From Mitsuokella sp. oral taxon 131 str. W9106 (GTDB taxonomy: Bacteria; Bacillota; Negativicutes; Selenomonadales; Selenomonadaceae), in assembly GCF_000469545.1 (NCBI RefSeq), contig NZ_KI273069.1, forward strand, positions 1 through 34,134: a stretch of 34,134 nt of DNA, in the 5' to 3' direction. This document shows, in pieces, positions 33,144 through 34,134 of this stretch. Position 1 is the first letter of the stretch, and every line of letters begins with the position of its first letter. A model generated the notes under the pieces. The model was given only the letters and a program-made list of their open reading frames with translations. It was not told the origin of the DNA and did not search any database. A program made the translations under genes and the position numbers.

Positions 33144-33419
33144 ATGGCAAATAAGGACGTTATCAGCAAGGCAATTCTTGTAGACAAGGTGGCAGAGGCT
33201 GCCGGTACGTCGAAGAAGGATACGAAAGCCGTCATTGACGCACTCTTCGAGGTCGTGAAGGACAGCGTAAAGGCTGATGCGGAAATCCGCCTCATTGGCT
33301 TTGGTACGTTCAAGAAGTCGCATCGTGAGGCGCGTAAAGGGCGCAATCCGCAGACGGGTGCGGAGATTCAGATCGCGGCAAGTGACAGTTTGGCATTCAA
33401 GTCAAGCGTAAAATTCTAA
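33144..33419 (+). CDS. hup: HU family DNA-binding protein
   Basis: Nucleoid-associated histone-like protein that binds and bends DNA as a dimer. The 91-residue product has the full HU/IHF fold. Two N-terminal helices are followed by the beta arms with IRLIGFGTFKKSHREARKGRNPQTG and an ending of FKSSVKF. The RNPQTG arm tip with its intercalating proline is intact. AAAGGAGA lies upstream of ATG 33144. The single-gene unit runs from a consensus promoter to a strong terminator. Confidence 0.97.
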   Translation: MANKDVISKAILVDKVAEAAGTSKKDTKAVIDALFEVVKDSVKADAEIRLIGFGTFKKSHREARKGRNPQTGAEIQIAASDSLAFKSSVKF

Positions 33420-33440
33420 AGAGCGGAATTATTCTTTGGA

Positions 33441-33482
33441 TTAGCAGAGCTTCCTATGCGGATAAGCTCTGCTAATTTTTTT
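33441..33482 (+). terminator. Rho-independent terminator of the HU gene
   Basis: A perfect 12-bp stem (33441-33452 with 33464-33475) with an 11-nt loop is followed by seven T. Confidence 0.93.
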
Positions 33483-33511
33483 GCACTTGTAAAATTTTTT
33501 ATAAAAAGGTA

Positions 33512-33540
33512 TTGATTTTCATTATCATATATGCTATATT
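33512..33540 (+). promoter_or_regulatory. Promoter overlapped by a Fur box
   Basis: TTGATT (33512-33517) and TATATT (33535-33540) with a 17-base spacer make a plausible promoter, start near 33547. Across its -35 and spacer, 33513-33527 reads TGATTTT-C-ATTATCA. This matches 13 of 15 positions of the 7-1-7 Fur box TGATAAT-N-ATTATCA. Bound Fur would block RNA polymerase, so transcription is expected when iron is scarce. No gene starts within 200 bases downstream. Confidence 0.62.
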
Positions 33541-33546
33541 ATATCT

Positions 33547-33665
33547 AGGCTTTCGTTCGGGCAGTAATTTGCTACGTGGATGCAGCGATTACCGCCTAAA
33601 GCTCTCCTAAGATATAATACACAGCAACGAACCCCTTCGCACTGCTCATGCGAAGGGGTTCGTTG
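33547..33665 (+). ncRNA. Candidate Fur-controlled small RNA
   Basis: The region after the Fur-box promoter lacks an ORF but is highly structured. A closing stem (33548-33553 with 33598-33603) holds a helix: 33560-33562/3394-type pairing of GGC with GCC at 33594-33596, then 33564-33568 with 33588-33592, then 33570-33573 with 33584-33587. A linker (33604-33624) contains CTCTCCT with the preceding stem bases, complementary to Shine-Dalgarno AGGAG. Last comes a perfect 17-bp hairpin (33625-33641 with 33649-33665). This is the layout of an iron-sparing, mRNA-pairing RNA of the RyhB/FsrA functional type. No T tract follows the last hairpin, so the 3' end is unclear. A second TATAAT at 33613-33618 offers a competing reading. 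Confidence 0.4.
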
Positions 33666-33783
33666 TCGCTCGAATGCAATTTGATTGTAGATTGAAAAAA
33701 ATTGACTGCTTTATAATGAACGCAAGGAAAGCATTATTCATCATTCAGATAATGCAAATATTTCACATGAGATTATCGAAGAG
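33666..33783. other. Gap before the broken msrB
   Basis: There is no convincing gene. A TATAAT at 33712-33717 lacks a properly spaced -35 (TTGAAA at 33692-33697 is 14 bases away). The msrB frame stays open upstream to about 33715, so the original N-terminus may have begun before 33784 or been fused to another domain. Confidence 0.4.
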
Positions 33784-34052
33784 ATGCGTAAGAAACATGG
33801 TGCAGTTAAAAATACATCGCATGAACATGAACGAAACACGGTTTATGTGATGCTATCTGATGCTGTTTTGCGCTCGAAATTGACCGATTTGCAGTACGCA
33901 GTGACGCAGAAAAAGCGAAAGAGCCACCGTTTCACAATACCTACGATCATGAGTTTTGTGAAGGAATTTACTGTGATGTGACGATGGAACAGCCACTTTT
34001 TGTTTCGACGGATCAGTACGATTCAGGAAGTGGATGGCCAACTTTTTCACGT
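33784..34052 (+). pseudogene. msrB: Methionine-R-sulfoxide reductase MsrB, frameshifted and truncated
   Basis: The first frame ends with LRSKLTDLQYAVTQK, the usual N-terminal start of MsrB. It then runs out of frame at an A5 tract (33910-33914). From there the next frame reads KEPPFHNTYDHEF, GIYCDVT, QPLFVSTDQYDSGSGWPTFSR, an unmistakable MsrB continuation. One base is missing relative to an intact gene. The usual Cys of SGCGWPSF is Ser here. Homology stops after SR at about 34052, so the CxxC zinc pairs beyond that point and the catalytic C-terminal Cys are absent. The gene would have reduced methionine-R-sulfoxide in proteins; this copy cannot. Confidence 0.75.
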
Positions 34053-34134
34053 TGTAGGTTTGTCAATCCTATATTACACTGAGCCAAATATTTTTCCAAG
34101 CATTTGTTTGGTGAATCCCAGCCCAGTGGACGCA
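34053..34134 (-). mobile_element. Possible end of an insertion sequence (IS30-like?) cutting msrB
   Basis: MsrB homology ends abruptly at about 34052. Beyond it, the reverse strand is open to the window edge and reads RPLGWDSPNKCLEKYLAQC, which resembles the C-terminal tail of IS30-type transposases (RP..LGW.TP...F). On that strand TTGACAAACCTACA would then be the element's terminal end. Another reverse frame reads a different tail with an early stop, so the frame is not secure. The element lies mostly outside the window. Confidence 0.3.

Noticed and set aside
33625-33665. The 17-bp hairpin as an ordinary rho-independent terminator
   Set aside because: The stem is perfect but no T tract follows on either strand, so termination there cannot be assumed.
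1-34134. CRISPR arrays, defence islands, prophage or rRNA operons
   Set aside because: No regularly spaced repeats, cas, restriction, phage or rRNA sequences were seen. Apart from the right edge the region is core housekeeping DNA.

Overview
The window looks like a core chromosomal segment of a low-to-mid GC Negativicutes (Selenomonas/Mitsuokella-like, diderm Firmicutes). This is inferred from content: a Bacillus-style Fur, HemZ and RNase J, and the hisS-aspS pair, stand beside type IV pilus motor genes and a psd-pssA phospholipid operon. I ran no database search. About 30 protein genes are visible, mostly on the + strand. Only nadE and ttcA are on the - strand, and several genes start with TTG.

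Layout. 1-69: 3' end of a tRNA (probably tRNA-Cys) and its terminator. 209-1111: orphan LysR regulator. 1200-4649: pilB-pilT-pilC, the two ATPases and inner-membrane platform of a type IV pilus, translationally coupled and without pilins. 4655-6544 (-): glutamine-dependent NAD synthetase. 6661-8712: YbaK-type deacylase and threonine synthase. 8887-13951: fur, hemZ, hisS, aspS. 13952-14253: non-coding gap with a strong stem, a candidate small RNA. 14254-17723: WecG/TagA-type glycosyltransferase, then psd, pssA and a membrane GT2 glycosyltransferase. 17771-18885: queD-queE. 18894-19691 (-): TtcA-type tRNA thiolase. 19829-20233: GtrA-like protein. 20575-27706: RNase J, DnaE, D,D-carboxypeptidase and an rRNA/tRNA pseudouridine synthase. 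27703-31546: BaiN/HI0933-type flavoprotein, aroA, cmk, plsC. 31663-33002: a short leader ORF, corA and a 74-residue unknown protein. 33144-33419: HU.

The last 700 bases are the most unusual part. A near-consensus Fur box (33513-33527) overlaps a good sigma-A-type promoter. The region it would transcribe carries no gene. It folds into a bulged hairpin, a pyrimidine-rich linker complementary to Shine-Dalgarno sequences, and a perfect 17-bp hairpin. This fits an iron-responsive small RNA, and a Fur protein is encoded in the same window. After it comes a decayed msrB, frameshifted and then cut off at about 34052, apparently by the end of an insertion sequence that continues beyond the window.

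Other regulatory candidates are a structured RNA just after aspS (the locus of 6S-1 RNA in Bacillus subtilis), a corA leader ORF reminiscent in position of enterobacterial corL, a hairpin leader before psd, and a terminator/promoter overlap before fur.
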